This document shows, piece by piece, positions 8,320 through 17,361 of a DNA stretch of 64,000 bases (within the stretch, counting starts at the first letter, position 1; the number at the start of each line of letters is the position of its first letter). Both the position numbers and the translations under genes were made by a program. The stretch is from contig NZ_AP022579.1 of assembly GCF_010731295.1 (NCBI RefSeq), positions 2,294,001 through 2,358,000 on the forward strand. Reading direction: 5' to 3'. The notes below the pieces were generated by a model that searched no databases, was not told the origin of the DNA, and saw only the letters and a list, made by a program, of their open reading frames with translations. This DNA comes from Mycolicibacterium boenickei (GTDB lineage: Bacteria; Actinomycetota; Actinomycetes; Mycobacteriales; Mycobacteriaceae).

Positions 8320-9015
8320 ATGCGGGCTCCGCGACGATCGGCGCTGCTCGAACAGCTGGTGACGGCCGGCCATTCGCAGCAGGCGGTCCTCGATGAGCTG
8401 CGCCGGGCCATCCTCGACGGCGGAGTGCCTCCGGGCACCCCGATCCCGCTCGCCGAGGTGGCCGACGCATTCGGGGTCAGCCAGATCCCGGTGCGAGAGG
8501 CGCTGAAAACCCTCATCGGCGAGGGTCTGGTGGCCCACCGCCGAAACGCCGGCTACCGCGTGGCACTGCTGACCGCTCAGGAACTTCGCGAAATATACAT
8601 CGTGCGTGAGACTTTGGAGTCAGCCTCGTTGGCGGCTGCGGTGGCCAACGCATCGGACACCGACCGGGCCGCGGCGGTCGCGGTGAACCACCTGCTACAA
8701 CAGGCGATCGCCGACGACGATGCCGCGGCGTATCACCGTCAGAGCCGTAACTTCCACGCCGCTCTGACCCGGCCGTCCCGCATGCATCGGCTGCTCCACA
8801 TGCTCGAAGCCGCCTGGAACGTCACCGAACCTGTGCAATCGATGGTGCACGTCAGTCAGGAAGCTCGGGCCCAGCTGCATGCCGACCACGGCGACATGCT
8901 CGACGCATTCCTGGTCGGCGACGCACCGCGCCTGGTCGCGGTTTCCGAACTGCATGCCGCGAGGCTCAACGCCGTGATCGCCACCTTGCCGACGCGGACG
9001 GGGCTGTTGGCGTAG
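8320..9015 (+). CDS. GntR family transcriptional regulator (FCD type)
   Basis: The 231-residue protein has an N-terminal winged helix (about 10-75, with PLAEVADAFGVSQIPVREAL as the recognition region) and an all-helical C-terminal FCD ligand domain. It lies upstream of and parallel to an NCS1 transporter gene, with a 22-base inverted repeat between them, so local control of nucleobase or related uptake is likely. The ATG at 8320 fits family N-termini; earlier in-frame codons encode non-family sequence. The FCD effector is usually a small carboxylate or metabolite. The effector here is unknown. Confidence 0.88.
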   Translation: MRAPRRSALLEQLVTAGHSQQAVLDELRRAILDGGVPPGTPIPLAEVADAFGVSQIPVREALKTLIGEGLVAHRRNAGYRVALLTAQELREIYIVRETLESASLAAAVANASDTDRAAAVAVNHLLQQAIADDDAAAYHRQSRNFHAALTRPSRMHRLLHMLEAAWNVTEPVQSMVHVSQEARAQLHADHGDMLDAFLVGDAPRLVAVSELHAARLNAVIATLPTRTGLLA

Positions 9016-9043
9016 ATTTCGGCCCAGCCGGCCCGTCTGCAGG

Positions 9044-9065
9044 TCGCGAAATATATTCTTCGCGA
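9044..9065. promoter_or_regulatory. Inverted repeat TCGCGAA-N8-TTCGCGA
   Basis: The perfect inverted repeat of 7-base arms (9044-9050 and 9059-9065) lies in the 108-base gap between the GntR gene and the NCS1 transporter gene. Its position suggests the GntR operator controlling the transporter promoter. Confidence 0.55.
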
Positions 9066-9123
9066 AATTGACTCATAGCTCTGGCGAAATAGCTGGGAAA
9101 CACAAGGTTTCTAGCGTCGGTCC

Positions 9124-10650
9124 ATGACCGACACCGTTGTATCCCAAACCGTGGGTGCCGCAGATCTCGTCGAGGCGGCCGGCCACCCGGTCGGCAGCGG
9201 TGAGATCAAGCCCGGCTACGACCCACGGCTGACCAATGAGGATCTGGCTCCGCTGCGCAAGCAGACCTGGACTTCCTACAACATCTTCGCGTTCTGGATG
9301 TCCGACGTGCACAGCGTCGGCGGCTACGTCACCGCAGGCAGCTTGTTCGCGCTGGGGCTGGCCAGCTGGCAGGTGCTGGCGGCGCTGCTGATCGGCATCA
9401 CGCTCGTGTACTTCCTGTGCAACCTGGTGGCCAAGCCGAGTCAGGCTGCGGGCGTGCCGTATCCGGTGATCTGCCGCACCGTGTTCGGGGTGCTCGGCGC
9501 CAACATCCCGGCCATCATCCGCGGGTTGATCGCGGTGGCCTGGTACGGCATCCAGACCTTCCTGGCCTCAGCGGCCCTGGACATCGTGCTGGTCAAGCTG
9601 TTCCCCGCGCTCGCGCCCTACGCCGTGGTCGCCGACTTCGGATTCGCCGGCCTGTCTGTGCTGGGTTGGGGAAGTTTCTTGCTCTTGTGGGTTTTGCAGG
9701 CCTGCGTGTTCTGGCGTGGCATGGAATCGATTCGCCGGTTCATCGACTTCTGCGGGCCTGCGGTCTATGTGGTGATGTTCGTTTTGTGCGGCTACTTGAT
9801 CACCAAGGCCGGTTGGGGCGCGATCGATCTGAACCTCGGTGACGTCACGTACACCGGCTGGGCATCGGTACCGGTGATGCTCGGGGCGATCGCCCTGGTG
9901 GTGTCCTACTTCTCCGGGCCGATGCTCAACTTCGGTGACTTCTCCCGGTACGGAAAGACTTTCGCAGCGGTCAAGCGGGGCAACTTCCTGGGCCTGCCGC
10001 TGAACTTCCTGGTGTTCTCGGTGCTGGTGGTGGTGACCGCCTCGCTGACGCTGCCGGTGTTCGGTGAGTTGATCACCGATCCGGTCCAGACCGTGGCCCG
10101 CATCGACAGCACATTCGCGATCGTGTTGGGCGCGTTGACGTTCACCATCGCCACCATCGGCATCAACATCGTCGCCAACTTCATCAGTCCGGCCTTCGAC
10201 TTCTCCAACGTCAGCCCGCAGCGGATCAGCTGGCGAGCTGGCGGCATGATCGCCGCGGTCGGGTCGGTACTGATCACCCCGTGGAACCTGTACAACAATC
10301 CCGAGGTCATCCACTACACGCTGGAGACGTTGGGTGCGTTCATCGGTCCGCTGTTCGGTGTGCTGATCGCCGACTTCTACCTGGTGCGCAAGCAGAAGGT
10401 CGTGGTCGATGATCTGTTCACCATGGATGAGTCCGGAAAATACTGGTACAGCAAGGGATACAACAAGGTAGCGGTCATCGCGACGGTTGTGGGCGCGGTG
10501 CTCGCGGTCATCCCGGTGCTGCTGGGAGGCCGCGTAGCGGGCATGCATACCGCTGCCCAGTACAGCTGGTTCATCGGCTGCGGCGTGGCCCTCGGTCTCT
10601 ACTACGTGCTGGCCCAGCGCGACCCTCGGGTCGCAATGTCGCTGTCATGA
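9124..10650 (+). CDS. NCS1 family nucleobase:cation symporter
   Basis: The 508-residue integral membrane protein has about twelve hydrophobic helices and the NCS1 signatures: WTSYNIFAFWMSDVHSVGG near residues 50-68 and the region around GPMLNFGDFSRYGK. Members import purines, pyrimidines, hydantoins, allantoin or thiamine precursors with a cation. The adjacent GntR regulator and operator-like repeat suggest substrate-induced expression. No purine or hydantoin catabolic gene is next door, so the substrate cannot be chosen. The ATG at 9124 is the first plausible start after the inverted repeat. Confidence 0.92.
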   Translation: MTDTVVSQTVGAADLVEAAGHPVGSGEIKPGYDPRLTNEDLAPLRKQTWTSYNIFAFWMSDVHSVGGYVTAGSLFALGLASWQVLAALLIGITLVYFLCNLVAKPSQAAGVPYPVICRTVFGVLGANIPAIIRGLIAVAWYGIQTFLASAALDIVLVKLFPALAPYAVVADFGFAGLSVLGWGSFLLLWVLQACVFWRGMESIRRFIDFCGPAVYVVMFVLCGYLITKAGWGAIDLNLGDVTYTGWASVPVMLGAIALVVSYFSGPMLNFGDFSRYGKTFAAVKRGNFLGLPLNFLVFSVLVVVTASLTLPVFGELITDPVQTVARIDSTFAIVLGALTFTIATIGINIVANFISPAFDFSNVSPQRISWRAGGMIAAVGSVLITPWNLYNNPEVIHYTLETLGAFIGPLFGVLIADFYLVRKQKVVVDDLFTMDESGKYWYSKGYNKVAVIATVVGAVLAVIPVLLGGRVAGMHTAAQYSWFIGCGVALGLYYVLAQRDPRVAMSLS

Positions 10651-10850
10651 CCGCTCGCATCGAGGCGTGTGCTCGCGCGGTATGCGCTGCCGGCATCTTG
10701 TGAGCGGTCCATACCATCTGAGCGCTGGCCGCGCGTCGGAATGGAGCAGCAAAGTGTCGCGATCTGCGGTCAATTCCTTACAACATGACAACCTGACGCC
10801 TCTGGCTGGGCTGGCAGCATGGCAGGCCCAACCCGACTTTCTTCAAAGGG

Positions 10851-11231
10851 GTGAACGCCTTGTCCCGCACGCTTTTCGATCCACATCCAGCGCCGGAATT
10901 CGTTGTGAGACAAGCAGTAAGCGATCGCGCCCCCACTCGCCCGGCACTCCCGGTCTACCGCTCCCCGCGGAATCTGCCACCACCGGCGCTCGATGAGTGG
11001 AGTTGGCAGCAGCACGGCCTCTGCCGGGACCATCCGGCCGAGGTGTTCTTCCCGGAGGAGGCCCGGGGGCGCCCGCTGCGCCGTCGGGAGGACGCGGCCA
11101 AGGCGATCTGCCTGACTTGCCCGGTGCTGGCCCGGTGCCGGGCGCATGCCCTGTCCGCTCCCGAGCCCTACGGCATCTGGGGGGCGATGACGGCACGAGA
11201 GCGCGCCATCACGCTGAGCGACGAGCGCTAG
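10851..11231 (+). CDS. WhiB family iron-sulfur transcriptional regulator
   Basis: The product has about 126 residues. The four cluster ligands are Cys58, Cys87, Cys90 and Cys96 (C-x28-C-x2-C-x5-C), the WhiB pattern for a 4Fe-4S cluster. The turn before the basic tail reads GIWGA rather than the usual G(V/I)WGG. An unusual N-terminal extension of about 45 residues precedes the conserved core. GTG at 10851 abuts AAAGGG closely, so TTG at 10860, better spaced from AGGGG, may be the true start. Family members bind sigma factor and regulate redox responses. Which WhiB paralogue this is cannot be settled. Confidence 0.88.
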   Translation: MNALSRTLFDPHPAPEFVVRQAVSDRAPTRPALPVYRSPRNLPPPALDEWSWQQHGLCRDHPAEVFFPEEARGRPLRRREDAAKAICLTCPVLARCRAHALSAPEPYGIWGAMTARERAITLSDER

Positions 11232-12394
11232 GCGCGCAGCGTCTGGAGCCGGCGGATGGCCTCTTCCATGGTGTCGTCGCGCTTGCAGAAAGCGAAGCGC
11301 ACCAAGTGATTCCACAGATCGGCGTGCGGTGCCTCGGGGTCGCAGAACGCCGACATCGGGATCGCGGCCACCCCCGCCTTGTGCGGCAGCTCGGCGCAGA
11401 ACTGCGTGCTGTCCGAATAGCCCAGCGGTCGTGGGTCGGCGCACAGAAAGTACGTCCCGCGGCTGTCGTGCACCTCGAACCCGATATCGGCCAGCGCGCT
11501 ACCCAGCCGGTCCCGCTTGGTCTCGAATGACTGGCGCAGGTCTGACACCCAGCCGTCCTCGTGATTGAGTGCGTGGGCCACCGCCGGCTGGAACGGGCTG
11601 CCGCCCACGTAGGTGAGGTACTGCTTGGCGGCGCGCACCCCGGCGATCAGATCGGCAGGCCCGCAGGCCCAGCCGATCTTCCAGCCGGTGACGTTGAACA
11701 TCTTGGCCGCACTGGAGATGGTCACGGTCCGCCCGGCCATGCCGGGGTAGCGGGCCAGGGGGAGGTGCTCGACCCCGAATACCAGCTGCTCGTACACCTC
11801 GTCGGTGATCACCAGCAGGTCGTGCTCGATGGCCAGCGCCGCGATGGCGCGCAACTCGGCATCGGAGGCCACGGCGCCCGTCGGGTTGTGCGGGGAGTTC
11901 AGGATCAGCGCTTTGGTTTTCGGGGTGACAGCGCGGCGCAAAGCCTCGATGTCGATCCCGAACCCGGCCCCGTCGGCGACCAACGGCACAGCGACGCGCG
12001 CACACCCGGCCATGGCGATCACCGGGGAGTACGAGTCGTAGAACGGCTCGATCACCAGCACTTCCGAGCCCGGCTCGACCAGGCCGATTACCGACGCGGC
12101 GATGGCCTCGGTGGCGCCGACGGTCACCAGCACCTCGGTGTCGGGGTCGTACTCGACGCCGTAGTGGCGTTTGCGCTGAGCGGCGATCGCGTGGCGCAGC
12201 TCGGGGATGCCGAGGCCGGGCGGGTACTGGTTGTGGCCTTCGGCGATCGCGTTCTGCGCCACCTTGAGCATCTCGGCCGGGCCGTCCTCGTCGGGAAAGC
12301 CCTGTCCGAGGTTGACCGCGCCCAGACGGCTGGCCAGGGCAGACATCTCCGCGAAGATGGTGACGGCGAAGGGCTGCAGCCGTGTGACAGTCAT
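11228..12394 (-). CDS. dapC: PLP-dependent aminotransferase, DapC type
   Basis: The 388-residue fold-type I class I/II aminotransferase shows SPHNPTG (168-173), the PLP-contacting DEVY (198-201) and the Schiff-base lysine Lys231 in SSAAKMFNVTGWKIG. Its position before fadA-fadB matches Rv0858c, annotated as N-succinyldiaminopimelate aminotransferase of lysine and peptidoglycan precursor synthesis. Members of this group can also act on other amino acids, for example methionine or kynurenine. The ATG at 12394 was preferred over a start at 12427 because TRLQPF is the family N-terminus. Its 3' end overlaps the convergent WhiB gene by four bases. Confidence 0.85.
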   Translation of the reverse strand: MTVTRLQPFAVTIFAEMSALASRLGAVNLGQGFPDEDGPAEMLKVAQNAIAEGHNQYPPGLGIPELRHAIAAQRKRHYGVEYDPDTEVLVTVGATEAIAASVIGLVEPGSEVLVIEPFYDSYSPVIAMAGCARVAVPLVADGAGFGIDIEALRRAVTPKTKALILNSPHNPTGAVASDAELRAIAALAIEHDLLVITDEVYEQLVFGVEHLPLARYPGMAGRTVTISSAAKMFNVTGWKIGWACGPADLIAGVRAAKQYLTYVGGSPFQPAVAHALNHEDGWVSDLRQSFETKRDRLGSALADIGFEVHDSRGTYFLCADPRPLGYSDSTQFCAELPHKAGVAAIPMSAFCDPEAPHADLWNHLVRFAFCKRDDTMEEAIRRLQTLRA

Positions 12395-12449
12395 GTTGCA
12401 TGAGGCTAGTGCGGGAATGATTGCCACGCCTCCGACGCTTTAAGGCTGC

Positions 12450-13556
12450 GTGACCTACAAACTGAACGCCGACGCCGCACTGTTGCAGCCGATCCAGGTC
12501 GGCGACACCGTCGCCACCAACCGTCTGTTCATGGCGCCGCTGACGCGTTCGCGCGCCGATGCCGATGGCACCCCCTCGCCGCTGGCGGCGCAGTACTACT
12601 CGCAGCGCGCCGGTGCGGGCCTGATCATCAGCGAGGCGACCGCCGTGGCCGAGACCGCCAACGGCGCCTACATGAATACTCCCGGCATCTACACCGACCG
12701 CCATCAGGACGGTTGGGCCGAGATCGCCGAATCGGTGCACGCCGAGGGCGGCAAGATGTTCGTCCAGCTCTGGCACGTCGGCCGGATGGCGCACTCCGAC
12801 ATCAGCGGGTTCGAGCCCGTCGCGCCCTCGGCGATCGCGGCCGACATGGTCACCCACACCCCCGCAGGCAAGAAGCCGCTCGAGGTGCCGCGTGCGCTCG
12901 ACATCGATGAGATCCCCGCGATCGTCGCGCAGTTCCGGGCCGCCGCGCGCCGCGCGATCGACGCGGGCATGGACGGCGTGGAGATCCACGGCGCCAACGG
13001 CTACCTGCTGCACCAGTTCGCCTCCGACGTGGTCAACCAGCGCACCGATGCCTACGGCGGTTCGCCCGAAAACCGGGCCAGGCTCACCGCTGAGGTCGTC
13101 GAGGCCGTCGTCGACGAAATCGGTGCGGGCCGGGTCGGGCTGCGCATCTCGCCCGGGAACCCCGCCGGCGGTATGCATGAGAACGACGCGATCAGTACTT
13201 ATGAGGCCCTGCTGGAGCGCATCGCACCGCTCGGCCTGGCCTACCTGCACGTGCTCATCGACCCGGCCACGCGGGCTTTCGGTGTCATCCGCGCCCTGTG
13301 GTCGGGGACGTTCGTGCTCAACACGGGCCGGGGCACCGACACCGACTTCTCCCTGCTGGAGGGTTACGCGCAGTGGGGCGCCATCAGCGCGTACGCGGCG
13401 GGGCGGGCGTTCCTGGCCAACCCCGACCTGATCGACCGGCTGCTGTTGGGCGCCGAACTCAACGAGCCCGATGTGGCGACGTTCTATGCGCCAGGGCCGG
13501 CGGGCTACACCGACTACCCGACGCTGCTCGCTGTCGAGGAGCCTCGCTCGGCCTGA
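12450..13556 (+). CDS. Old yellow enzyme family ene-reductase
   Basis: This 368-residue FMN-dependent TIM-barrel protein is of the NemA/OYE type. The substrate-anchoring pair His180 and Asn183 and the proton donor Tyr185 are seen in EIHGANGYLLHQFASD. FMN contacts such as PLTRSRA (residues 30-36) and the C-terminal NTGRGTD and RAFLANPDL segments are also present. It would reduce activated C=C bonds, quinones or nitro compounds with NAD(P)H. It begins with GTG at 12450. It is divergent from dapC and does not belong to the M. tuberculosis backbone order I recall, so it is probably a local insertion. Confidence 0.9.
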   Translation: MTYKLNADAALLQPIQVGDTVATNRLFMAPLTRSRADADGTPSPLAAQYYSQRAGAGLIISEATAVAETANGAYMNTPGIYTDRHQDGWAEIAESVHAEGGKMFVQLWHVGRMAHSDISGFEPVAPSAIAADMVTHTPAGKKPLEVPRALDIDEIPAIVAQFRAAARRAIDAGMDGVEIHGANGYLLHQFASDVVNQRTDAYGGSPENRARLTAEVVEAVVDEIGAGRVGLRISPGNPAGGMHENDAISTYEALLERIAPLGLAYLHVLIDPATRAFGVIRALWSGTFVLNTGRGTDTDFSLLEGYAQWGAISAYAAGRAFLANPDLIDRLLLGAELNEPDVATFYAPGPAGYTDYPTLLAVEEPRSA

Positions 13557-13580
13557 CGCCGTCCAGTGGCCACCGCTGTC

Positions 13581-13641
13581 GCGTCGTTTTCCACGTGGGG
13601 GTCGCTGCGCCGCGCGTGGGCAGCCCTGGTGTGGAAAACGG
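13581..13641. repeat. Palindromic intergenic repeat, copy 1
   Basis: CGTTTTCCAC (13585-13594) and GTGGAAAACG (13631-13640) form perfect inverted ends around a 36-base centre containing CGTGGGGGTCGCTG and CGCGCGTGG. A second imperfect copy follows about 94 bases later. The structure resembles a short non-coding REP- or MITE-like element. Confidence 0.6.
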
Positions 13642-13674
13642 TGGCGAGTAAACGTGTGGCGCATACCTGCTGTG

Positions 13675-13735
13675 GCGTCGTTTCCTACGTGGGGGTCGCT
13701 GTGCCGCGCGTGGAGCAGCCCTGGTGTCGAAAGCG
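13675..13735. repeat. Palindromic intergenic repeat, copy 2
   Basis: This is a second copy of the preceding element, sharing ACGTGGGGGTCGCTG, GCCGCGCGTGG and AGCCCTGGTGT. Its ends (CGTTTCCTAC and GTCGAAAGCG) are degraded and no longer pair fully, which suggests it is the older copy or under less constraint. Confidence 0.55.
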
Positions 13736-13770
13736 GCGATCGCTCCCGCAAAAGATGATGCTGAGCACAG

Positions 13771-13839
13771 GCCCAACCAACGGGTTGGGCGAGGCTGATA
13801 CTCTGCCGTTCAGAGGACCGCCCACATTCGCTGGGCGGT
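13771..13839 (+). promoter_or_regulatory. Two hairpins in the fadA upstream region
   Basis: GCCCAACC (13771-13778) pairs with GGTTGGGC (13783-13790), and ACCGCCCA (13817-13824) pairs with TGGGCGGT (13832-13839). Both lie within 120 bases of the fadA start. They could be operators or leader structures of the fadAB operon. No regulator can be named from sequence. Confidence 0.4.
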
Positions 13840-13887
13840 TCCACAACCCAACCTGAACCTGGACGCCGATACGGCAGGGGAGCAGAC

Positions 13888-15099
13888 ATGTCCGAAGAAG
13901 CCTTCATCTACGAGGCGATCCGTACGCCCCGTGGCAAGCAGCGCGGCGGCGCACTCAACGAGATCAAGCCGGTCAACCTGGTTGTCGGCCTGATCGAGGA
14001 GATCCGCAGCCGGTACCCCGACCTGGACGAGACGCTGATCAGCGACGTCATCCTGGGCGTGGTTTCCCCGGTCGGCGACCAGGGTGGCGACATCGCCCGC
14101 ACTGCCGGTCTGGTGGCCAAGCTGCCCGAGACCACCGGTGGTTTCCAGCTCAACCGCTTCTGCGCGTCGGGCCTCGAGGCCGTCAACCTGGCCGCCCAGA
14201 AGGTCCGTTCCGGCTGGGACGACCTGGTGCTGGCCGGCGGTGTCGAGTCGATGAGCCGCGTGCCGATGGGCTCCGACGGCGGCGCCTGGGCGTCTGACCC
14301 GGAGACCAACTACCGCATCGGCTTCGTCCCGCAGGGCATCGGCGCCGACCTGATCGCCACCATCGAGGGCTTCTCCCGTGACGACGTCGACGCTTACGCG
14401 GCACGGTCGCAGGAGCGCGCGGCGGCGGCCTGGTCCGGCGGCTACTTCGCCAAGTCGGTCGTCCCGGTCAAGGACCAGAACGGCCTCGTCGTCCTGGACC
14501 ACGACGAGCACATGCGTCCCGGCACCACCGCGGCCGACCTGGGCAAGCTGAAGTCCGCGTTCGAGGGCCTTGGCGCGATGGGCGGCTTCGACGACGTGGC
14601 GCTGCAGAAGTACCACTACGTCGAGAAGATCAACCACGTCCACACCGGCGGCAACAGCTCGGGCATCGTCGACGGTGCCGGCCTGGTGCTGATCGGTAGC
14701 GAGAAGGCCGGCCAGAGCCAGGGCCTGACCCCGCGGGCCCGCGTCGTGGCCACCGCCACCAGCGGCGCCGACCCGGTCATCATGCTCACCGGCCCCACCC
14801 CGGCCACCCAGAAGGTGCTGGACCGTGCCGGCCTGACCGTCGATGACATCGACCTGTTCGAGCTCAACGAGGCCTTCGCCTCCGTCGTCCTGAAGTTCCA
14901 GAAGGACCTCAACATCCCGGACGAGAAGCTCAACGTCAACGGTGGCGCCATCGCGATGGGCCACCCGCTGGGCGCCACCGGCGCCATGATCACCGGAACC
15001 ATGGTCGACGAGCTCGAGCGTCGTGGCGCTCGACGTGCCCTGATCACGCTGTGTATCGGCGGCGGCATGGGCGTGGCCACCATCATCGAGCGCGTCTGA
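13888..15099 (+). CDS. fadA: Acetyl-CoA C-acyltransferase (3-ketoacyl-CoA thiolase)
   Basis: This 403-residue thiolase has nucleophile Cys92 in [12 protein letters not shown], the His of [16 protein letters not shown] and the second Cys of CIGGGMG near the C-terminus. It cleaves 3-ketoacyl-CoA to acetyl-CoA and a shortened acyl-CoA, the last step of beta-oxidation. fadB begins 15 bases downstream, so the two form the classic fadAB operon (Rv0859-Rv0860 order), probably giving a trifunctional complex. The ATG has AGGGGAG in front. Hairpins upstream may be regulatory. Confidence 0.95.
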   Translation: MSEEAFIYEAIRTPRGKQRGGALNEIKPVNLVVGLIEEIRSRYPDLDETLISDVILGVVSPVGDQGGDIARTAGLVAKLPETTGGFQLNRFCASGLEAVNLAAQKVRSGWDDLVLAGGVESMSRVPMGSDGGAWASDPETNYRIGFVPQGIGADLIATIEGFSRDDVDAYAARSQERAAAAWSGGYFAKSVVPVKDQNGLVVLDHDEHMRPGTTAADLGKLKSAFEGLGAMGGFDDVALQKYHYVEKINHVHTGGNSSGIVDGAGLVLIGSEKAGQSQGLTPRARVVATATSGADPVIMLTGPTPATQKVLDRAGLTVDDIDLFELNEAFASVVLKFQKDLNIPDEKLNVNGGAIAMGHPLGATGAMITGTMVDELERRGARRALITLCIGGGMGVATIIERV

Positions 15100-15114
15100 G
15101 AGGTCTGAAAAACA

Positions 15115-17262
15115 ATGGCTGAGAACACCATTCAGTGGGACAAGGATGCCGACGGCATCGTCACCCTGACGCTGGACGACCCGACCGGTTCGGCCAACGT
15201 GATGAACGAGCACTACAAGGAATCCATGCACAATGCCGTGGAACGCCTTGTAGCCGAGCAGGATTCGATCACCGGTGTGGTCATCACCAGCGCGAAGAAG
15301 ACCTTCTTCGCCGGTGGCGACCTCAAGGGCATGATGAACATCGGCCCGGACGACGCCGCTGAGGCGTTCGAGATGGTCGAGACCATCAAGGCCGACCTGC
15401 GCAAGCTGGAGACCCTGCCCAAGCCCGTCGTGGCCGCCATCAACGGCGCCGCGCTCGGCGGCGGCCTGGAGATCGCGCTGGCCACCAACCACCGCATCGC
15501 CGCCGACGTCAAGGGCAGCCAGATCGGCCTGCCCGAGGTCACCCTGGGCCTGCTGCCCGGCGGTGGCGGCGTGGCCCGCACCGTGCGCATGTTCGGCATC
15601 CAGAAGGCCTTCATGGAGGTCCTGAGCCAGGGCACCCGCTTCAACCCGACCAAGGCCAAGGAGACCGGCCTGGTCGACGAGCTGGTTTCCAGCGTCGACG
15701 AGCTGGTCCCGGCCGCCAAGGCATGGATCAAGGCCAACCCCGAGGCCCACACCCAGCCGTGGGACGTCAAGGGCTACAAGATCCCCGGTGGCACCCCGTC
15801 CACCCCGGCGCTCGCCGCGATCCTGCCGTCCTTCCCGGCCCTGCTCAAAAAGCAGCTCAAGGGCGCCCCGATGCCGGCACCGCGGGCCATCCTGGACGCC
15901 GCTGTCGAGGGTGCACAGGTCGACTTCGACACCGCCAGCCGCATCGAGAGCCGTTACTTCGTCTCGCTGGTCACCGGCCAGACCGCCAAGAACATGATTC
16001 AGGCGTTCTTCCTGGACCTGCAGGCCATCAACGGCGGCGCCTCGCGCCCCGAGGGCATCGCCAAGCAGGAGATCAAGAAGATCGGTGTGCTGGGCGCGGG
16101 CATGATGGGCGCCGGTATCGCCTACGTGTCGGCCAAGGCCGGCTACGACGTCGTGCTCAAGGACGTCACCATCGAGGCGGCCCAGAAGGGCAAGGCGTAC
16201 TCGGAGGGCATCGAGGCCAAGGCGCTCAAGCGTGGCAAGACCACCGAAGAGAAGTCGGCGGCGCTGCTCGCGAAGATCACCCCGACCGCCGATCCGCAGG
16301 ATCTCAAGGGCGTCGATTTCGTGATCGAGGCCGTGTTCGAGAACCAGGAACTCAAGCACAAGGTGTTCCAGGAGATCGAGGACATCGTCGAGCCCAACGC
16401 GCTGCTCGGCTCGAACACCTCCACGCTGCCGATCACCGGTCTGGCGACCGGCGTGAAGCGCCAGGAGGACTTCATCGGCATCCACTTCTTCTCACCCGTC
16501 GACAAGATGCCGCTGGTGGAGATCATCAAGGGCGAGAAGACCTCTGACGAGGCGCTGGCCCGGGTGTTCGACTACACCCTCGCGATCCGCAAGACCCCGA
16601 TCGTGGTCAACGACAGCCGCGGCTTCTTCACCAGCCGTGTGATCGGCACCTTCGTCAACGAGGCGCTGGCCATGCTGGGCGAGGGCGTCGAGCCCGCGTC
16701 GATCGAGCAGGCGGGTTCGCAGGCCGGTTACCCGGCGGCGCCGCTGCAGCTGAGCGATGAGCTCAACCTGGAGCTCATGCACAAGATCGCCGTCGCCACC
16801 AAGGAAGGTGTCGAGGCCGCCGGTGGCACCCACGTGCCGCATCCGGCCGAGGCCGTCGTGGAGAAGATGATCGAGCTCGGTCGCCCGTCGCGCCTGAAGG
16901 GTGCCGGTTTCTACGAGTACGTCGACGGCAAGCGGACCCAGCTGTGGCCCGGCCTGCGGGAGACGTTCAAGTCCGGCTCTTCGCAGATCCCGCTGCAGGA
17001 CATGATCGACCGCATGCTGTTCGCCGAGGCGCTGGAGACCCAGAAGTGCATCGACGAGGGTGTGCTCACCTCGACCGCTGACGCGAACATCGGCTCGATC
17101 ATGGGTATCGGCTTCCCGCCGTACACCGGTGGTTCGGCGCAGTTCATCGTCGGTTACCAGGGTGAGCTCGGGGTCGGCAAGGCGGCGTTCGTCGCCCGTG
17201 CCAAGGAGCTGGCCGCCAAGTATGGCGACCGCTTCCTGCCGCCGGCCTCGTTGGAGAGCTAA
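15115..17262 (+). CDS. fadB: Fatty acid oxidation complex alpha subunit (enoyl-CoA hydratase / 3-hydroxyacyl-CoA dehydrogenase)
   Basis: The 715-residue multifunctional enzyme has an enoyl-CoA hydratase/isomerase domain at about 1-200, with the oxyanion-hole region [16 protein letters not shown]. The NAD-binding domain starts at [15 protein letters not shown] (about 323-337), followed by two C-terminal 3-hydroxyacyl-CoA dehydrogenase domains with [15 protein letters not shown] and GFFTSRV. It hydrates enoyl-CoA and oxidises the 3-hydroxyacyl-CoA in the cytoplasm, passing product to FadA. Length and domain order match Rv0860. A strong terminator follows at 17308-17339, ending the operon. Confidence 0.95.
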   Translation: MAENTIQWDKDADGIVTLTLDDPTGSANVMNEHYKESMHNAVERLVAEQDSITGVVITSAKKTFFAGGDLKGMMNIGPDDAAEAFEMVETIKADLRKLETLPKPVVAAINGAALGGGLEIALATNHRIAADVKGSQIGLPEVTLGLLPGGGGVARTVRMFGIQKAFMEVLSQGTRFNPTKAKETGLVDELVSSVDELVPAAKAWIKANPEAHTQPWDVKGYKIPGGTPSTPALAAILPSFPALLKKQLKGAPMPAPRAILDAAVEGAQVDFDTASRIESRYFVSLVTGQTAKNMIQAFFLDLQAINGGASRPEGIAKQEIKKIGVLGAGMMGAGIAYVSAKAGYDVVLKDVTIEAAQKGKAYSEGIEAKALKRGKTTEEKSAALLAKITPTADPQDLKGVDFVIEAVFENQELKHKVFQEIEDIVEPNALLGSNTSTLPITGLATGVKRQEDFIGIHFFSPVDKMPLVEIIKGEKTSDEALARVFDYTLAIRKTPIVVNDSRGFFTSRVIGTFVNEALAMLGEGVEPASIEQAGSQAGYPAAPLQLSDELNLELMHKIAVATKEGVEAAGGTHVPHPAEAVVEKMIELGRPSRLKGAGFYEYVDGKRTQLWPGLRETFKSGSSQIPLQDMIDRMLFAEALETQKCIDEGVLTSTADANIGSIMGIGFPPYTGGSAQFIVGYQGELGVGKAAFVARAKELAAKYGDRFLPPASLES

Positions 17263-17307
17263 CTCTCACCGCGACCAGTCCCCCGCAAGCGGGAGGGGCC
17301 CCAGCTT

Positions 17308-17339
17308 AAACCCCCGAAACTCTTGGGTTTCGGGGGTTT
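17308..17339. terminator. Intrinsic terminator of fadAB
   Basis: AAACCCCCGAAAC (17308-17320) and GTTTCGGGGGTTT (17327-17339) form a perfect 13-base stem with a 6-base loop. TTTTCGCG follows on the plus strand and A-rich sequence on the minus side. It ends the fadAB operon and may also serve the convergent gene ending at 17362. Confidence 0.9.
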
Positions 17340-17361
17340 TCGCGTCTTTTCGGCAGAGATG

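Noticed and set aside
9568..10548. A 326-residue open frame antisense to the NCS1 transporter
   Set aside because: The product is a charged low-complexity shadow rich in Asp, His, Gln and Arg; the sense strand encodes clear membrane helices.
10651..10850. Possible small gene between the transporter and WhiB
   Set aside because: Short frames here lack a ribosome site and run out of frame into the WhiB gene; the stretch is more likely the WhiB promoter and leader.
11499..13907. An 802-residue open frame covering dapC, the OYE gene and the repeat region
   Set aside because: It runs antisense to the OYE gene and out of frame over dapC, and crosses non-coding repeats; no family resemblance.
13810..16485. 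An 891-residue open frame antisense to fadA and fadB
   Set aside because: It is a shadow of high-GC codon use in the real genes, with low-complexity His/Asp/Gly/Leu-rich sequence and no ribosome site.
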